This document shows positions 1 through 8,778 of a DNA stretch of 38,363 nucleotides, in pieces. Both the position numbers and the translations under genes were made by a program. Source of the DNA: an uncultured Alphaproteobacteria bacterium (GTDB taxonomy: Bacteria; Pseudomonadota; Alphaproteobacteria; Rs-D84); the NCBI GenBank assembly GCA_944389595.1, contig CALXMY010000010.1, positions 1 to 38,363 of the forward strand, read 5' to 3'. Numbering within the stretch: the stretch's first letter is position 1; each line of letters starts with the position of its first letter. Below the pieces are notes generated by a model. It made no database searches. It was not told the origin of the DNA and saw only the letters and a list, made by a program, of their open reading frames with translations.

Positions 1-983
1 GAACAATCATTTTCAATATACATTCCATATGCAGACACAACCATATTCAATGTTGATTGCGATTGGCATTGGTCGGCAATTAATTCCATGCATTGTGCAT
101 GTACCGCATTATATAATGCTTCGCCGGTCAGATTTGCAATATTTTCGCCGGATGCCAAATCCGTTGTTGCCCATATTTGATTAATATCACCCGCAATGTC
201 CAAAGTGCCCAGTGTTGACAATGCCTGTTGCTTTGCAGATGTTAAAATGTCACGAATACCATTTAATTGTTGGGCTGATTCCGATTGATCCTCGGTTATT
301 GCTAATTCACCTTCGGTTGCGGTTAACATCGCGTTAACTTCGGCCGCGGTTTTGGGAATTACCTCTATGTTCAAATTATGAAAGTCGGCCAATTGGTCAG
401 ATGTTTGGTTTAATGCGCGTTGACGTTCCAGGATGTCCGTTAATCTGGATGAACATATACAGCGACGATATGAATCATTTGCAGTTGCGCAAAATTGGTC
501 CATGCATGTGAAATATGCATTTCGACATGTGTTATAATCCGTGCCAAATGTGTTTGTTACGGTTGATGGCGCGACAGTTACCGCGCGCGCAGCACTGCGT
601 GCGGGGCGTGTGGATTGATTGGTAATATCGCGTGATGTTATGGCGGCCCGATTAACAGTGTTTACAGATGCGGTGCGCGCCGTGGCGGTGCGTGCAGTGG
701 TTGCACGTTTTGCGGTTGATTGTTGGACGGATGAACTGCGTGCGTTTGTGGTTGTGCGTGCAACAGTTGTTTGTGCATCATTGCGCGCCGTTGTTGATGT
801 TAATCGTGGTTTTACATTGGTTGATGATGTATTATTGGTGCGTCCGCTGCGCGCCACAACGTTTGTTCCATTGGATGCGGTTGTGGTGGATGTGCGATCG
901 ACCGAATTTGTACCACGCACCGCAGCCGCGGCACCAGCGATGCCGACAAAACACGCAATGGTAAAGAATAAAAATTTCTTCAT
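1..983 (-). CDS. Secreted cysteine-coded protein, 3' part beyond the left edge
   Basis: Reading leftward from the ATG at 983 gives an uninterrupted frame of 327 codons that runs off the window. It opens with a signal peptide (MKKFLFFTIACFVGIAGA). Residues 21 to about 145 are a low-complexity Ser/Thr/Ala/Arg/Asn stretch. A motif near residues 150-175 then reads C-R-N-A-Y-F-x-C-M-D-Q-F-C followed by C-x-C-S-S. The same motif opens the proteins at 1487-3640 and 3662-6181, so the three are paralogs. After it comes a helical, Gln/Ala-rich part and a second pair of cysteines (A-x-C-M-E-L, x-Q-C). Function is not recognised; an exported envelope or surface protein is likely. It lies downstream of infA on the same strand but behind infA's terminator, so it probably has its own promoter in 984-1061. 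The coding call is firm; the function is open. Confidence 0.85.
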   Translation of the reverse strand, partial: MKKFLFFTIACFVGIAGAAAAVRGTNSVDRTSTTTASNGTNVVARSGRTNNTSSTNVKPRLTSTTARNDAQTTVARTTTNARSSSVQQSTAKRATTARTATARTASVNTVNRAAITSRDITNQSTRPARSAARAVTVAPSTVTNTFGTDYNTCRNAYFTCMDQFCATANDSYRRCICSSRLTDILERQRALNQTSDQLADFHNLNIEVIPKTAAEVNAMLTATEGELAITEDQSESAQQLNGIRDILTSAKQQALSTLGTLDIAGDINQIWATTDLASGENIANLTGEALYNAVHAQCMELIADQCQSQSTLNMVVSAYGMYIENDC

Positions 984-1061
984 ATATTCTTATTATTCTT
1001 AATATAATATATGATAACAAAAATACCCTGGTATTAAAAGCGGTTTTATTTACGCAATAAT

Positions 1062-1084
1062 AAAAAAACACCCGACGGGTGTCT
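1062..1084 (-). terminator. Rho-independent terminator of infA
   Basis: On the minus strand a hairpin with arms GACACCC and GGGTGT is followed directly by a run of T (A1062-A1068 on the plus strand). It begins right behind the infA stop codon. Confidence 0.8.
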
Positions 1085-1085
1085 T

Positions 1086-1337
1086 TTATGCGGACGTTGT
1101 CGCATCATTAGAGGGCCGATTACGTTCAACGAATGTTATACGTCCCTTGTCCAAATCATATGGGGTCATTTCGACACGAACGTGTTCGCCAACATTAACC
1201 CATATGCGTAATTTACGCATTTTGCCACATACAGTGGCCAAAATTTTATGCCCGTTTTCCAATCTGACACGGAACATTGTGTTTGGCAGGCTGTCTTCGA
1301 CAACGCCGCTGAAAACTATTACATCATCTTTTGCCAT
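1086..1337 (-). CDS. infA: Translation initiation factor IF-1
   Basis: An 83-residue protein with the complete S1/OB-fold core of IF-1: near the start L-P-N-T-M-F-R-V, then L-E-N-G-H, G-K-M-R-K, and T-P-Y-D-L-x-K-G-R-I. IF-1 binds the 30S A site during initiation with IF-2 and IF-3. The usual protein has about 72 residues; this one has a short, polar C-terminal tail ([10 protein letters not shown]), as in some alphaproteobacteria. The ATG at 1337 gives the canonical M-A-K-D-D start. It stands alone, has its own promoter and terminator, and is divergent from the 1487 gene. Identification is very secure. Confidence 0.97.
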   Translation of the reverse strand: MAKDDVIVFSGVVEDSLPNTMFRVRLENGHKILATVCGKMRKLRIWVNVGEHVRVEMTPYDLDKGRITFVERNRPSNDATTSA

Positions 1338-1383
1338 ATATTTAGTTTCCTTAATGTTTTTACTTTAAAAATTTCTGAGATAT

Positions 1384-1412
1384 ATGATATTAGTTTGAAA
1401 AAATAAAAGCAA
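1384..1412 (-). promoter_or_regulatory. Candidate sigma-70 promoter of infA
   Basis: On the minus strand TTGCTT (1407-1412), a 17-bp spacer and TATCAT (1384-1389) lie about 45 bases upstream of the infA start. Prediction by eye. Confidence 0.45.
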
Positions 1413-1428
1413 GTTGTTTTTATTATGC

Positions 1429-1457
1429 TTGCACCATTTGCGATGATTTGATAAAAT
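1429..1457 (+). promoter_or_regulatory. Candidate sigma-70 promoter of the 1487-6181 pair
   Basis: TTGCAC (1429-1434), a 17-bp spacer and TAAAAT (1452-1457) lie 29 bases before the ATG at 1487. TAAAAT recurs as the -10 box at several promoters in this window. Confidence 0.5.
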
Positions 1458-1486
1458 TATATGTAATTATAGCGTAGGATGGGAAT

Positions 1487-3640
1487 ATGAAACTAGGAAA
1501 CTTGTTAGTGTTGTTGTGTTTTCTGCCGGGGGTGTCCATGGCTGCAACCCGCGATGATTCAACTGTGCGCGTCGGTGTAAATCGAATGTCCCAGGCCGCA
1601 TCACATGCCATGCCAAATATGTCAATTAATTTGCCCAGCAACAGTTCCAGTTCGACCCCAACAACCGGTACTAATCCTGGTTCATCCAGCAGCGGTGGAA
1701 ACACAGATACTGGTGATAATACTGGTGGCGATACGGACGCTGGTAACGATGAACAGCCCGCGGAATCATGTCGTGATGCATATCGGGCATGTATGGATGA
1801 ATTTTGTTTGCTGGATGAATCCGAAGGTAATCGTTGCGCATGTTCATCAAATATAAATCAATCAAAATCGTTGATTCAGGAAATTCAAGAAATCCAGGAA
1901 GAGGCTGATTTATTATATACCGAGGGCGTTGAACGCGAACAATTGGGGGCCCAGGCTAAATTAGTGTTTGGCGAAAGCGAGGCGGCGCAAAAAAGTTCAC
2001 GTATTTCAGGTGTCAGTTTTACAGAATGGATAAACAGCGGTACAGACGATGAGGCCAGTTTGGGCGCGGACAGTGATATCGGTGACCCATTGTATGCCAT
2101 GGCGGCGGAATATTGCGCGTCTGAATTAGAGGCCTGTGGCGACAAGGCAGAAATGGAAGAAGTTTTGTACGCGCGTATGATTGTTCAGGATTGTAAAAAT
2201 TTTGAATCGTATTTAAAAGATCAAAAAATAATTGCGCAATCCAATAAACGCACGGCCGAGGCCGCAGTTCGCCAGGCGCGTTTGCAAATGCTGGATACAA
2301 CAAATAAATATAATCGTGGTGAATGTTTGTTGGCATATCGTTCATGTATCGCGGACAAGGGCGGATGCGGCGTGAATTTTGAAAATTGTTTGGATGCCGA
2401 TTTGTTGCAACGTCGTGCAAATGCATGTGAAAATGTTTTGGATCAATGTATGGCGGTGCGCGAATATGTTTTACAGGATTGGCAGGATGAATCCGTTAGC
2501 ATACTGGCCGATGCCGCAAAATACGCCGACCGCAATGCGCGTGGCACATGTTTGGCGCGTATTCAATTGTGTTTGGAAGACAGTTGTTCAACCGAAACAA
2601 ATTCGGCATGTTTGACCGATGTAAATGTGGCTGCGGGTATTTGCCCGGTTATTACCGAATGCGAAGAAATGATTCCGGGAATCAAGGCAACGGTGAATGA
2701 CAAATTAGGTTATTTGCGTACACAATTTTGTCAGAACGATATTGATTCATGTTTGCGTGACAGATGCGGGGAAAACTTTACTGCGCCGGAATGCGTTGGG
2801 AAAAGTGCGCTGGAAATCGCGGAACTGTGTCCCCAGGATATGTTCCCATCGTGCAAAAATGAAACACAATTTGACATTATTGTCCAGGCGGCGATGCTGC
2901 AAATGGATTATCAAATGTTACAGGGCTGTTTGAATTATTTCGGTGAACAATTGGGGGCGGTTTGCGGTACCGATATGTCATGTTTACCAACAGATACGCA
3001 AATTGCATCGCTTGTCGAGGTTCCTGAAACCCAGGCAGATTTAGCGGCATTGCGTGAAAGTGTGCGTGCCAATACTCAGGCGGCGGTGGATGAATTCTTT
3101 GTTCAGTTTGAACAGGATAAAACTGTTGCTGCGTGTCAGGACAGTCAGAAACCATCCGACAGACAAAGTTTGGGCGACAGCGTGTTTAACAGCGCAAAAA
3201 TGATTGCGCAGATTAATGCTGAAAATCGTTCTATGCGTGAATTGGAATCCAAAATTGCGGAACTGTCACGTCAACAGGATTTAGAAGAAGCAGAAGCAAA
3301 CTGTTATAATATGTATCAGGTGGAAACGCCCGATAAATCCAGCAAGAATTACAGTTATATTCGCAGTGTGTCGTTTGAACCCGCGTTGCGTAATTGCCAT
3401 GTATGTCGCATGCAACAGGTTTGTGAAACCGGTGGTCAAACCAAGGGTACCGCAGGATTACAGGCTGCGGCCGGCGGATTGGCGGCGGGGGCATCGGGCG
3501 TATCCATGGTGTGGCCGGGGTGGGGTACTGCAATTGGTGCGGTCGTTGGCGGTGTTGGCGGATTCTTTGCGGGGCGCAGTGCCGGCGGCCAAGAAGAATT
3601 CTGTCAGGAAATTGAAACCTGTGAAGATATAAATATGTAA
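1487..3640 (+). CDS. Secreted cysteine-coded protein with C-terminal glycine-zipper segment
   Basis: A 717-residue protein with a signal peptide (about residues 1-19) and a Ser/Gly/Thr/Asp-rich linker (about 50-92). A long cysteine-coded region starts at residue 95 with the C-R-D-A-Y-R-x-C-M-D-E-F-C motif. Cysteines occur in spaced pairs, e.g. C-x-x-x-Y-R-S-C, N-F-E-N-C, and C-x-x-V-L-D-Q-C-x-A-V-R. The last is nearly identical in the 3662 protein. The C-terminus has a C-x-x-C pair, a Gly/Ala segment G-T-A-I-G-A-V-V-G-G-V-G-G-F-F-A-G (a glycine-zipper pattern that can insert in membranes) and a C-E-D-I-N-M end. GGATGGGA precedes the ATG. It is 21 bases from the next gene and surely co-transcribed with it. 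No known family is recognised; an extracytoplasmic, disulfide-bonded protein is inferred. Confidence 0.9.
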   Translation: MKLGNLLVLLCFLPGVSMAATRDDSTVRVGVNRMSQAASHAMPNMSINLPSNSSSSTPTTGTNPGSSSSGGNTDTGDNTGGDTDAGNDEQPAESCRDAYRACMDEFCLLDESEGNRCACSSNINQSKSLIQEIQEIQEEADLLYTEGVEREQLGAQAKLVFGESEAAQKSSRISGVSFTEWINSGTDDEASLGADSDIGDPLYAMAAEYCASELEACGDKAEMEEVLYARMIVQDCKNFESYLKDQKIIAQSNKRTAEAAVRQARLQMLDTTNKYNRGECLLAYRSCIADKGGCGVNFENCLDADLLQRRANACENVLDQCMAVREYVLQDWQDESVSILADAAKYADRNARGTCLARIQLCLEDSCSTETNSACLTDVNVAAGICPVITECEEMIPGIKATVNDKLGYLRTQFCQNDIDSCLRDRCGENFTAPECVGKSALEIAELCPQDMFPSCKNETQFDIIVQAAMLQMDYQMLQGCLNYFGEQLGAVCGTDMSCLPTDTQIASLVEVPETQADLAALRESVRANTQAAVDEFFVQFEQDKTVAACQDSQKPSDRQSLGDSVFNSAKMIAQINAENRSMRELESKIAELSRQQDLEEAEANCYNMYQVETPDKSSKNYSYIRSVSFEPALRNCHVCRMQQVCETGGQTKGTAGLQAAAGGLAAGASGVSMVWPGWGTAIGAVVGGVGGFFAGRSAGGQEEFCQEIETCEDINM

Positions 3641-3661
3641 CAATGCACCAAAGAGGGCATT

Positions 3662-6181
3662 ATGAAAACAAAGTTGATTTTTAGTTCGGTTTTGATGTTG
3701 GCATTGGTGGCGGTTGTGGCGGATTCGTACGGTTTGACAACAAATCGCACGGCCAGACAGTCCGCAATTCAACAGGGAACAACTGTTCGTACCAAAGTAG
3801 AGGCCACAGGTCTGTATGATCAGGCATGTTATGATGCGTATTTTGGATGCATGGATCAATTTTGTGTTACTGATAACGCCAGTGGCGGCGCATGTAATTG
3901 CAGTGATAATATTATTGAATATAACGAAGAATTGGCATCAATTGAAAGTATCTTGGACGAGGCAGAGCGTTTAAATACCGAAGAGTTGGAACGGGTCAAG
4001 GCCGGGGCTGATGCGGATATCATATTTTCGGGTGAACGCAGATATGACGAGGATGGAAATATATTGGATGCAGGTGAATTAACGGCCGAGGAAGAAAAAG
4101 AAAAAAAACGTGCTGATTTGTTGGCGTTATTTAATACTAATTTATACGAAGAAGAAGATATATTTAACGATGGCAGTATGACCAATATTGCTGATATGAT
4201 TGGTCAGGATTTATATAATGCGGCAAATGAATTGTGTCTGGCCCAGGTGCCTGAATCATGTGCGGGCGACATTGTATTTTTACAACAATTATATTCGCGC
4301 CAAATTACATCTGATTGTTTGGGGTATAAAAATTCGTTGGCCCAACGTCGGGGCGAGGCTGAAAATGAATTGGCATCGGCGGAATCTGCAATTCGCGCCG
4401 CATTACAGGAAAGTTTTGATAACGCAAATAAATTTGATTTGGGTCAATGTATGGTGGAATTCAAAAAATGTATGCGCACCGATGATGCATGTGGTGATAC
4501 GTGGGAAAATTGCGTTTCAACAATTGCAATGGAAAATATGCAAAACAATGCAGCGACCAGTACCGCTGGTACCAAGGTTGCGACCGTTGAAACATATGAT
4601 ATTACGCCATCAACAATGGAAATTTTGAATGCTAAACGCCCAATTTGTGAACATGTTTTGGATCAATGTGTGGCGGTGCGTGATATGGTATGGCCGAATT
4701 TCCTGCGTGAATCTGCGCCGACGATAAAGGTCGCGGAAAGCCAAGCGGAATCAAAATTCCGGCAATCATGTTTGACCACTATTTCAGATTGCATTCAAAC
4801 AGCGTGTCGTGATGACATCGCGGGCAAGGGCGTTGCCACAATGGATGCATGTTTGTCACGACCAGAAATGGCGCGCAGTTTCTGCAAGGTTGAAATTGAT
4901 CCGTGCGAACGGATGGAACCATTAATTTGGGGCTATGTCGAAGATAAATTGGCGGCAATGCGTGTTGATGCATGTACCCAGGAAGTCAAAGATTGCTTTA
5001 CAGATGAAACACGTTGTGGGCCGAATTTTGAAAATTGTATCGGTATGGATTACGATTATATCCATGATATTTGTCCGATTGATACATTGGTTGTATGCAA
5101 GGCTAATAATCCAGAATTTTCAATGGATGATTTGGATGAAATGCTGATGGGATTGTATTTGAACATTGATAATGCAATGATGGACCAGTGTCAGAATTTA
5201 GTTGATTTAAAAATGTCTGAAATATGCGGCAGTACGACCGATTGTAATCGTTTCGCATCCGATGACACGATTGGCGCGGGGTCTGTGCGTTCACAAAAGG
5301 ATGGTGACGTTTATCGTGTAACCGGAATGATTTCGTTTGGCAGTATTAAAATGGGTGATATTGACGGCGAAAGTACTTTTGATGCCGATGGAAATGCGGA
5401 TACGTTAGAACCTGGTGAAATCGGGGTTGCCGAATATATCGCCAAAGTTCGCGAATTAAACGGTGATATAGAAAGCGATAATGTAGATAATGAAGCGATA
5501 ATTGCTACGATTGAAGAGGAATTGAATAATATCGCGGGCACAATTAATCGCACCATTGATTTAATTGAAAGTGATCCGGAAATTCAATATTGCATAAAGG
5601 GACGCGATTTATCACAAATTACCGGTGAAGAAGATGACTCTACAGATGGACGGTTCCCGAATTTGTTGAATCAGGTCAAAATGCAAATCGCCACAGCTGC
5701 ATTGCGCCAGGCCCAAGATAATTATAATGAAAAATTTAATACCGCCGTTGCCGAGGCTACGCGCAACGCGTCCGCGGATTTGGCACAATATATGTGTCAA
5801 AAAATTGCCGAAAATGGTGGGGCCGGCGGCAGTGATGTGGGGATGTCAACATCGCTGACAACACCATATGCAATAAGTTACGAAGTAGGTGTTGGCTTAA
5901 CGGCCGAAGATTTGGCCAAAGGTGGCGCGGGAGTTATTCAAGCAGGTGGGGCCACATTTACCAATGGCAAATATTTGGGTGGTTCAGGATTTGAAGATGG
6001 TGGTATGACAAAAACTGTTCGTGCAACATTTAATCGCGATACCAGAACATGTCATATTTGTTCACAAACAACGTCGCAAGATTGCAAAACTACGGGCAGT
6101 GTTAGCTGGTTCCATAATAATCGGAATATTGATTGTGAAACAATTGTATCCGAAGAAGTTTGTGAAGATATTGTTATGTAA
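3662..6181 (+). CDS. Secreted cysteine-coded protein, paralog of the 1487 gene
   Basis: An 839-residue protein with an N-terminal signal peptide (hydrophobic about 5-20). The family opening motif C-Y-D-A-Y-F-G-C-M-D-Q-F-C is at residues 56-68, followed by C-N-C. The central part repeats the paired-cysteine pattern of its neighbour, including C-E-H-V-L-D-Q-C-V-A-V-R and N-F-E-N-C. An acidic, Asp/Gly/Glu-rich stretch around residues 560-610 and long helical segments follow. The last 50 residues have C-H-I-C and end in C-E-D-I-V-M, matching the 1487 protein's end. AGAGGG sits in front of the ATG. It is second in a two-gene operon. Function is not recognised. Shared ends and cysteine spacing make gene duplication the likely origin. 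Confidence 0.9.
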   Translation: MKTKLIFSSVLMLALVAVVADSYGLTTNRTARQSAIQQGTTVRTKVEATGLYDQACYDAYFGCMDQFCVTDNASGGACNCSDNIIEYNEELASIESILDEAERLNTEELERVKAGADADIIFSGERRYDEDGNILDAGELTAEEEKEKKRADLLALFNTNLYEEEDIFNDGSMTNIADMIGQDLYNAANELCLAQVPESCAGDIVFLQQLYSRQITSDCLGYKNSLAQRRGEAENELASAESAIRAALQESFDNANKFDLGQCMVEFKKCMRTDDACGDTWENCVSTIAMENMQNNAATSTAGTKVATVETYDITPSTMEILNAKRPICEHVLDQCVAVRDMVWPNFLRESAPTIKVAESQAESKFRQSCLTTISDCIQTACRDDIAGKGVATMDACLSRPEMARSFCKVEIDPCERMEPLIWGYVEDKLAAMRVDACTQEVKDCFTDETRCGPNFENCIGMDYDYIHDICPIDTLVVCKANNPEFSMDDLDEMLMGLYLNIDNAMMDQCQNLVDLKMSEICGSTTDCNRFASDDTIGAGSVRSQKDGDVYRVTGMISFGSIKMGDIDGESTFDADGNADTLEPGEIGVAEYIAKVRELNGDIESDNVDNEAIIATIEEELNNIAGTINRTIDLIESDPEIQYCIKGRDLSQITGEEDDSTDGRFPNLLNQVKMQIATAALRQAQDNYNEKFNTAVAEATRNASADLAQYMCQKIAENGGAGGSDVGMSTSLTTPYAISYEVGVGLTAEDLAKGGAGVIQAGGATFTNGKYLGGSGFEDGGMTKTVRATFNRDTRTCHICSQTTSQDCKTTGSVSWFHNNRNIDCETIVSEEVCEDIVM

Positions 6182-6184
6182 TTT

Positions 6185-6220
6185 ATAGCCCCGGGACAGA
6201 AAAATATAGACCGGGGTTAT
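6185..6220 (+). terminator. Hairpin behind the two-gene operon
   Basis: Arms ATAGCCCCGG and CCGGGGTTAT (one G-T pair) surround a 16-base loop 4 bases past the stop codon. No T-run follows, so it may be a weak terminator or a 3'-end protecting hairpin. Confidence 0.45.
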
Positions 6221-6295
6221 AAATAATAAATTCCTAGACTTTTTTATAAATAAATGTGATATTATATGTGCGTAAACGAACAAAAGGGGTAATGA

Positions 6296-6673
6296 ATGAA
6301 AAAAATATCTGTTATCGCGGCCGTTTGCACATTTGTTGGTGGCGCGGCAATGGCGGGTTTTCAAGCTGATACACCACAGCAACCAATGCCACGTGGTGGC
6401 TTTGTTGGTGGTGTCGAAACAATTTCCACCGTTAAACAGGTCAAAGAAATGCGCGATGATGTGCCGGTTATTTTACAGGGTAAAATTTTACAACGCATGG
6501 GCGGTGAAAAATATTTGTTCGAAGATACAACAGGTTCAATCACCGTTGAAATTGATGATGATGATTGGCGCGGTCAAACGGTAACACCAAATGATACAGT
6601 AAAACTGTATGGCGAGGTTGATGCCGGTATATTTAAAACCGAAATTGATGTAGAAGCCATTCAAAAATTATAA
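6296..6673 (+). CDS. YgiW/YdeI-family periplasmic OB-fold protein
   Basis: A 125-residue protein with a signal peptide ending around A-M-A (residue 20). The OB-fold domain is typical of the bacterial OB-fold (BOF) family that includes E. coli YgiW and YdeI: G-G-F-V-G, then V-K-E-M-R-D-D, V-I-L-Q-G-K-I, Y-L-F-E-D-T-T-G-S-I-T-V-E-I-D, W-R-G, and V-T-P-N-D-T-V-K-L-Y-G-E-V-D. In enterobacteria these periplasmic proteins are linked to stress tolerance; the molecular ligand is unclear. Length is normal. AAAGGGG lies just before the start. It is monocistronic, between the 6185-6220 hairpin and a strong terminator shared with the convergent gene at 6715. Family assignment is confident; the physiological role is not shown by the sequence. 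Confidence 0.88.
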   Translation: MKKISVIAAVCTFVGGAAMAGFQADTPQQPMPRGGFVGGVETISTVKQVKEMRDDVPVILQGKILQRMGGEKYLFEDTTGSITVEIDDDDWRGQTVTPNDTVKLYGEVDAGIFKTEIDVEAIQKL

Positions 6674-6674
6674 T

Positions 6675-6704
6675 AAAAAATCCCGCAATCGCGGGATTTT
6701 TTTT
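6675..6704. terminator. Bidirectional terminator
   Basis: Arms AATCCCGC and GCGGGATT with a 4-base loop are flanked by an A-run on the left and a T-run on the right. It serves the plus gene ending at 6673 and the minus gene ending at 6715. Confidence 0.85.
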
Positions 6705-6714
6705 ATCTTGTCTG

Positions 6715-7827
6715 TTACCGATTCGTTAATTGTAATTCAATGCGGCGGTTTTGCTGCAAACTTTGTTTGTCTGTGCCCAATACAACGGGGTGTAAATCGC
6801 CAAACCCACTGGGGACCAAACGGCGGCGCGATACACCATCGCGTGCCAGTTCGGATGCAACCGCGTTTGCGCGTAACAGCGATAATTCCATATTGTTTGA
6901 ATAACCGCGTGTTCCCGGAATTACGGACTGGCGGTCGGTATGGCCGTCAACACGAATAATCCAATCGATATTTGACGGGATTTTTGATTCCAGTTCTTTT
7001 ATTACCTGGGCAATCAAACGTAATTGATTTTTTCCCTCGGGAGACAGAGTGTATGAACCGCTGCTAAACAATATGTCACTGGAAATTATGAATCGGTCGC
7101 CTTCGGTTTTTATGAAATTTTCATCACCCAGTGCATCCTTGATTGCCTTGTAAAATGCGGATTGGTATTGGGCAACCTCGTTCAATTCGGCGACTTTGTC
7201 GGCCAAAGCCTTGTTCAGGCGTGTTGACATTTCGACATATTGAATGTCTTTTTGATGCGATTCTTCTTCGGCGGCATCCAATGCAGATTGCAGTTTTGTT
7301 AACTGTTCCGCCAATGACGCACGCTGGGTTTCCATTTGTTGTTGTAATTCACGTCGTTCCTGTTCCAGTTCGGATGCGCGTTGTTTATCCAATGTTGCCT
7401 GGTTTAATTGCGTGGTCAGATTTGCCACCTGGGCGGCCAGATCAGAACCCTGGGATTGCAGTTCGGCGACCTTGGATTCATATTGTGCGATTAATTCATT
7501 TATACTGGTATCAACCAGGGCTAATTCATTGGACAGCAAATTGTTATTTGCGGTTAAATTTTCCAATTCTGTTCGTGCCAATACCAACAGACGTTTTGCT
7601 TCTTCCTCGTCAGCGGTCATTTGCACAATTTTTTCAGCCTGGGCCGCATTTGTTTTTCTTAAATCCGCCACTGTTTTTGCGCCAGTATCACGGTTGAACA
7701 CACTGGTCGTTGTCCACAAAAACACAAACACAATCAGCAAAAAGATAAGTATTATTACCAGGTTCGAAAACAAATCAACGAACGCCGGCCATGTATTTGT
7801 CTTTTCACGAAATCTGAAGTTCATCAT
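6715..7827 (-). CDS. Membrane-anchored OmpA-domain (MotB-like) peptidoglycan-binding protein
   Basis: A 370-residue protein in three parts. There is one transmembrane helix at about 18-42, in a short N-terminal region that begins like MotB/ExbD/TolR. A long coiled coil follows at about 50-225, rich in Glu, Gln, Leu and Ala. A C-terminal OmpA/Pal-type peptidoglycan-binding domain spans about 255-370, with V-D-G-H-T-D, then R-A-x-A-V-A-S-E-L and N-R-R-I-E-L-Q-L. It is the partner of the MotA/TolQ-like protein encoded 24 bases upstream on the same strand. Together they resemble the conserved alphaproteobacterial pair annotated as MotA/TolQ/ExbB channel plus peptidoglycan-binding protein. Likely role: a proton-channel-type complex anchored to the cell wall. 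No flagellar genes are in view, so a flagellar stator role is not supported. Confidence 0.85.
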   Translation of the reverse strand: MMNFRFREKTNTWPAFVDLFSNLVIILIFLLIVFVFLWTTTSVFNRDTGAKTVADLRKTNAAQAEKIVQMTADEEEAKRLLVLARTELENLTANNNLLSNELALVDTSINELIAQYESKVAELQSQGSDLAAQVANLTTQLNQATLDKQRASELEQERRELQQQMETQRASLAEQLTKLQSALDAAEEESHQKDIQYVEMSTRLNKALADKVAELNEVAQYQSAFYKAIKDALGDENFIKTEGDRFIISSDILFSSGSYTLSPEGKNQLRLIAQVIKELESKIPSNIDWIIRVDGHTDRQSVIPGTRGYSNNMELSLLRANAVASELARDGVSRRRLVPSGFGDLHPVVLGTDKQSLQQNRRIELQLTNR

Positions 7828-7851
7828 TTTTCTCTCTCTTGTGTTTGGACA

Positions 7852-8601
7852 TTATTCGGTAAATGTCCGTTTTATTTCACGCAAATTGTCATTTATTTCT
7901 GGCAATACGGTTGAAACAGTATCTGTTATTGCAACACTGGTATGTGCAGACAGGTAATCTTCGACATCGCGGAAAATGGCATTTTGTGCCAATTGTACCT
8001 GCAGCCCCAGAAATCCGATAATCAAACTGCCCGCCAGTCCCATCAGCGAACTGGTGAATGCGGTTGACATGCCAGATAATGGACCTGTTAATCCGGCCTG
8101 CATATTTTGTAAAACCGATTCGTCAGAAAAATTTAAATTACCAATCAAGTCTGCGAACCCGCCAACTGTCAAAATTAACCCCCAAAATGTTCCCAATAAT
8201 CCCAAAAATATTAATGTGTTTGTGATATATCGCACAGATTCGCGCGAATCATCGAATCGGTTTAAAATCATTTCCAGCATACCATTCAGCGTGGTTGCCG
8301 ATATGCGCACCGGGCGCGCGCGTAATATTAATGCCACAGAACGTAACAGCCGTGGGGGCAGTGGGGCATTTTTTTTGCCCGCGAAATATGCGCGTGCCCA
8401 TTTGTATTCCGGCAGCAGTTTGAACATTTCAACAAAACAAAGCCCAATGCCAAATATAGTTGTGCCGATAATTATACCATTCAGAAAAATATTTGCAGAT
8501 GCAACGCGCAGAAATGGTGCATAGAACAAAATCAACCCCGCCACCAACAACGCGGTAAAAAATGCCATTCGATTTAATGCGCGATGGAATTGATTTGTCA
8601 T
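7852..8601 (-). CDS. MotA/TolQ/ExbB-family proton-channel protein
   Basis: A 249-residue integral membrane protein with two hydrophobic helices near the N-terminus (about 12-31 and 38-58). A cytoplasmic loop is followed by two helices (about 130-155 and 180-212) carrying the signature area of the family: F-L-G-L-L-G-T-F-W-G-L, then G-P-L-S-G-M-S-T-A-F-T-S-S-L-x-G-L-A-G-S. These segments form the ion-conducting channel in MotA, TolQ and ExbB. GGAGAG lies before the ATG at 8601. It forms a two-gene operon with the OmpA-domain gene at 6715. Which process the channel drives (cell division, outer-membrane constriction, other) cannot be told from here. Confidence 0.85.
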   Translation of the reverse strand: MTNQFHRALNRMAFFTALLVAGLILFYAPFLRVASANIFLNGIIIGTTIFGIGLCFVEMFKLLPEYKWARAYFAGKKNAPLPPRLLRSVALILRARPVRISATTLNGMLEMILNRFDDSRESVRYITNTLIFLGLLGTFWGLILTVGGFADLIGNLNFSDESVLQNMQAGLTGPLSGMSTAFTSSLMGLAGSLIIGFLGLQVQLAQNAIFRDVEDYLSAHTSVAITDTVSTVLPEINDNLREIKRTFTE

Positions 8602-8691
8602 GTGTGTCTCTCCGGATACTTGCCTTTATTTGATGTTAGTAAATTTTTATAATTAAAGTCAATAGTATAAAACATAATAATGTCTTTTTAC

Positions 8692-8719
8692 TTGATTTTA
8701 TTAAAAATTTCGGCATAAT
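8692..8719 (+). promoter_or_regulatory. Candidate promoter of the rpsF operon
   Basis: TTGATT (8692-8697), a 16-bp spacer and CATAAT (8714-8719) lie about 60 bases before rpsF. The GC-richer leader at 8720-8770 could fold and carry the autoregulatory S6:S18 target known in other bacteria, but I could not draw a convincing structure. Confidence 0.45.
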
Positions 8720-8778
8720 TGGTGGGATTCCTGCTGGCGACATGGGGTTGTCGGCTGTATAAACCAAAGGAAAAATAT

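Noticed and set aside
619..1002. 127-codon open frame on the plus strand
   Set aside because: It lies antisense to the low-complexity N-terminal part of the minus-strand secreted protein, which has signal peptide, family motif and consistent coding pattern.
6715..8601. Zorya-type anti-phage pair (ZorA/ZorB) or flagellar stator
   Set aside because: The channel and OmpA-domain genes fit, but no helicase or nuclease partners (ZorC/ZorD/ZorE) and no flagellar genes are nearby; the pair looks like the housekeeping alphaproteobacterial version.
8719..8778. 20-residue N-terminal extension of S6
   Set aside because: No S6 has it, and AAAGGA stands at the proper distance to the ATG at 8779.
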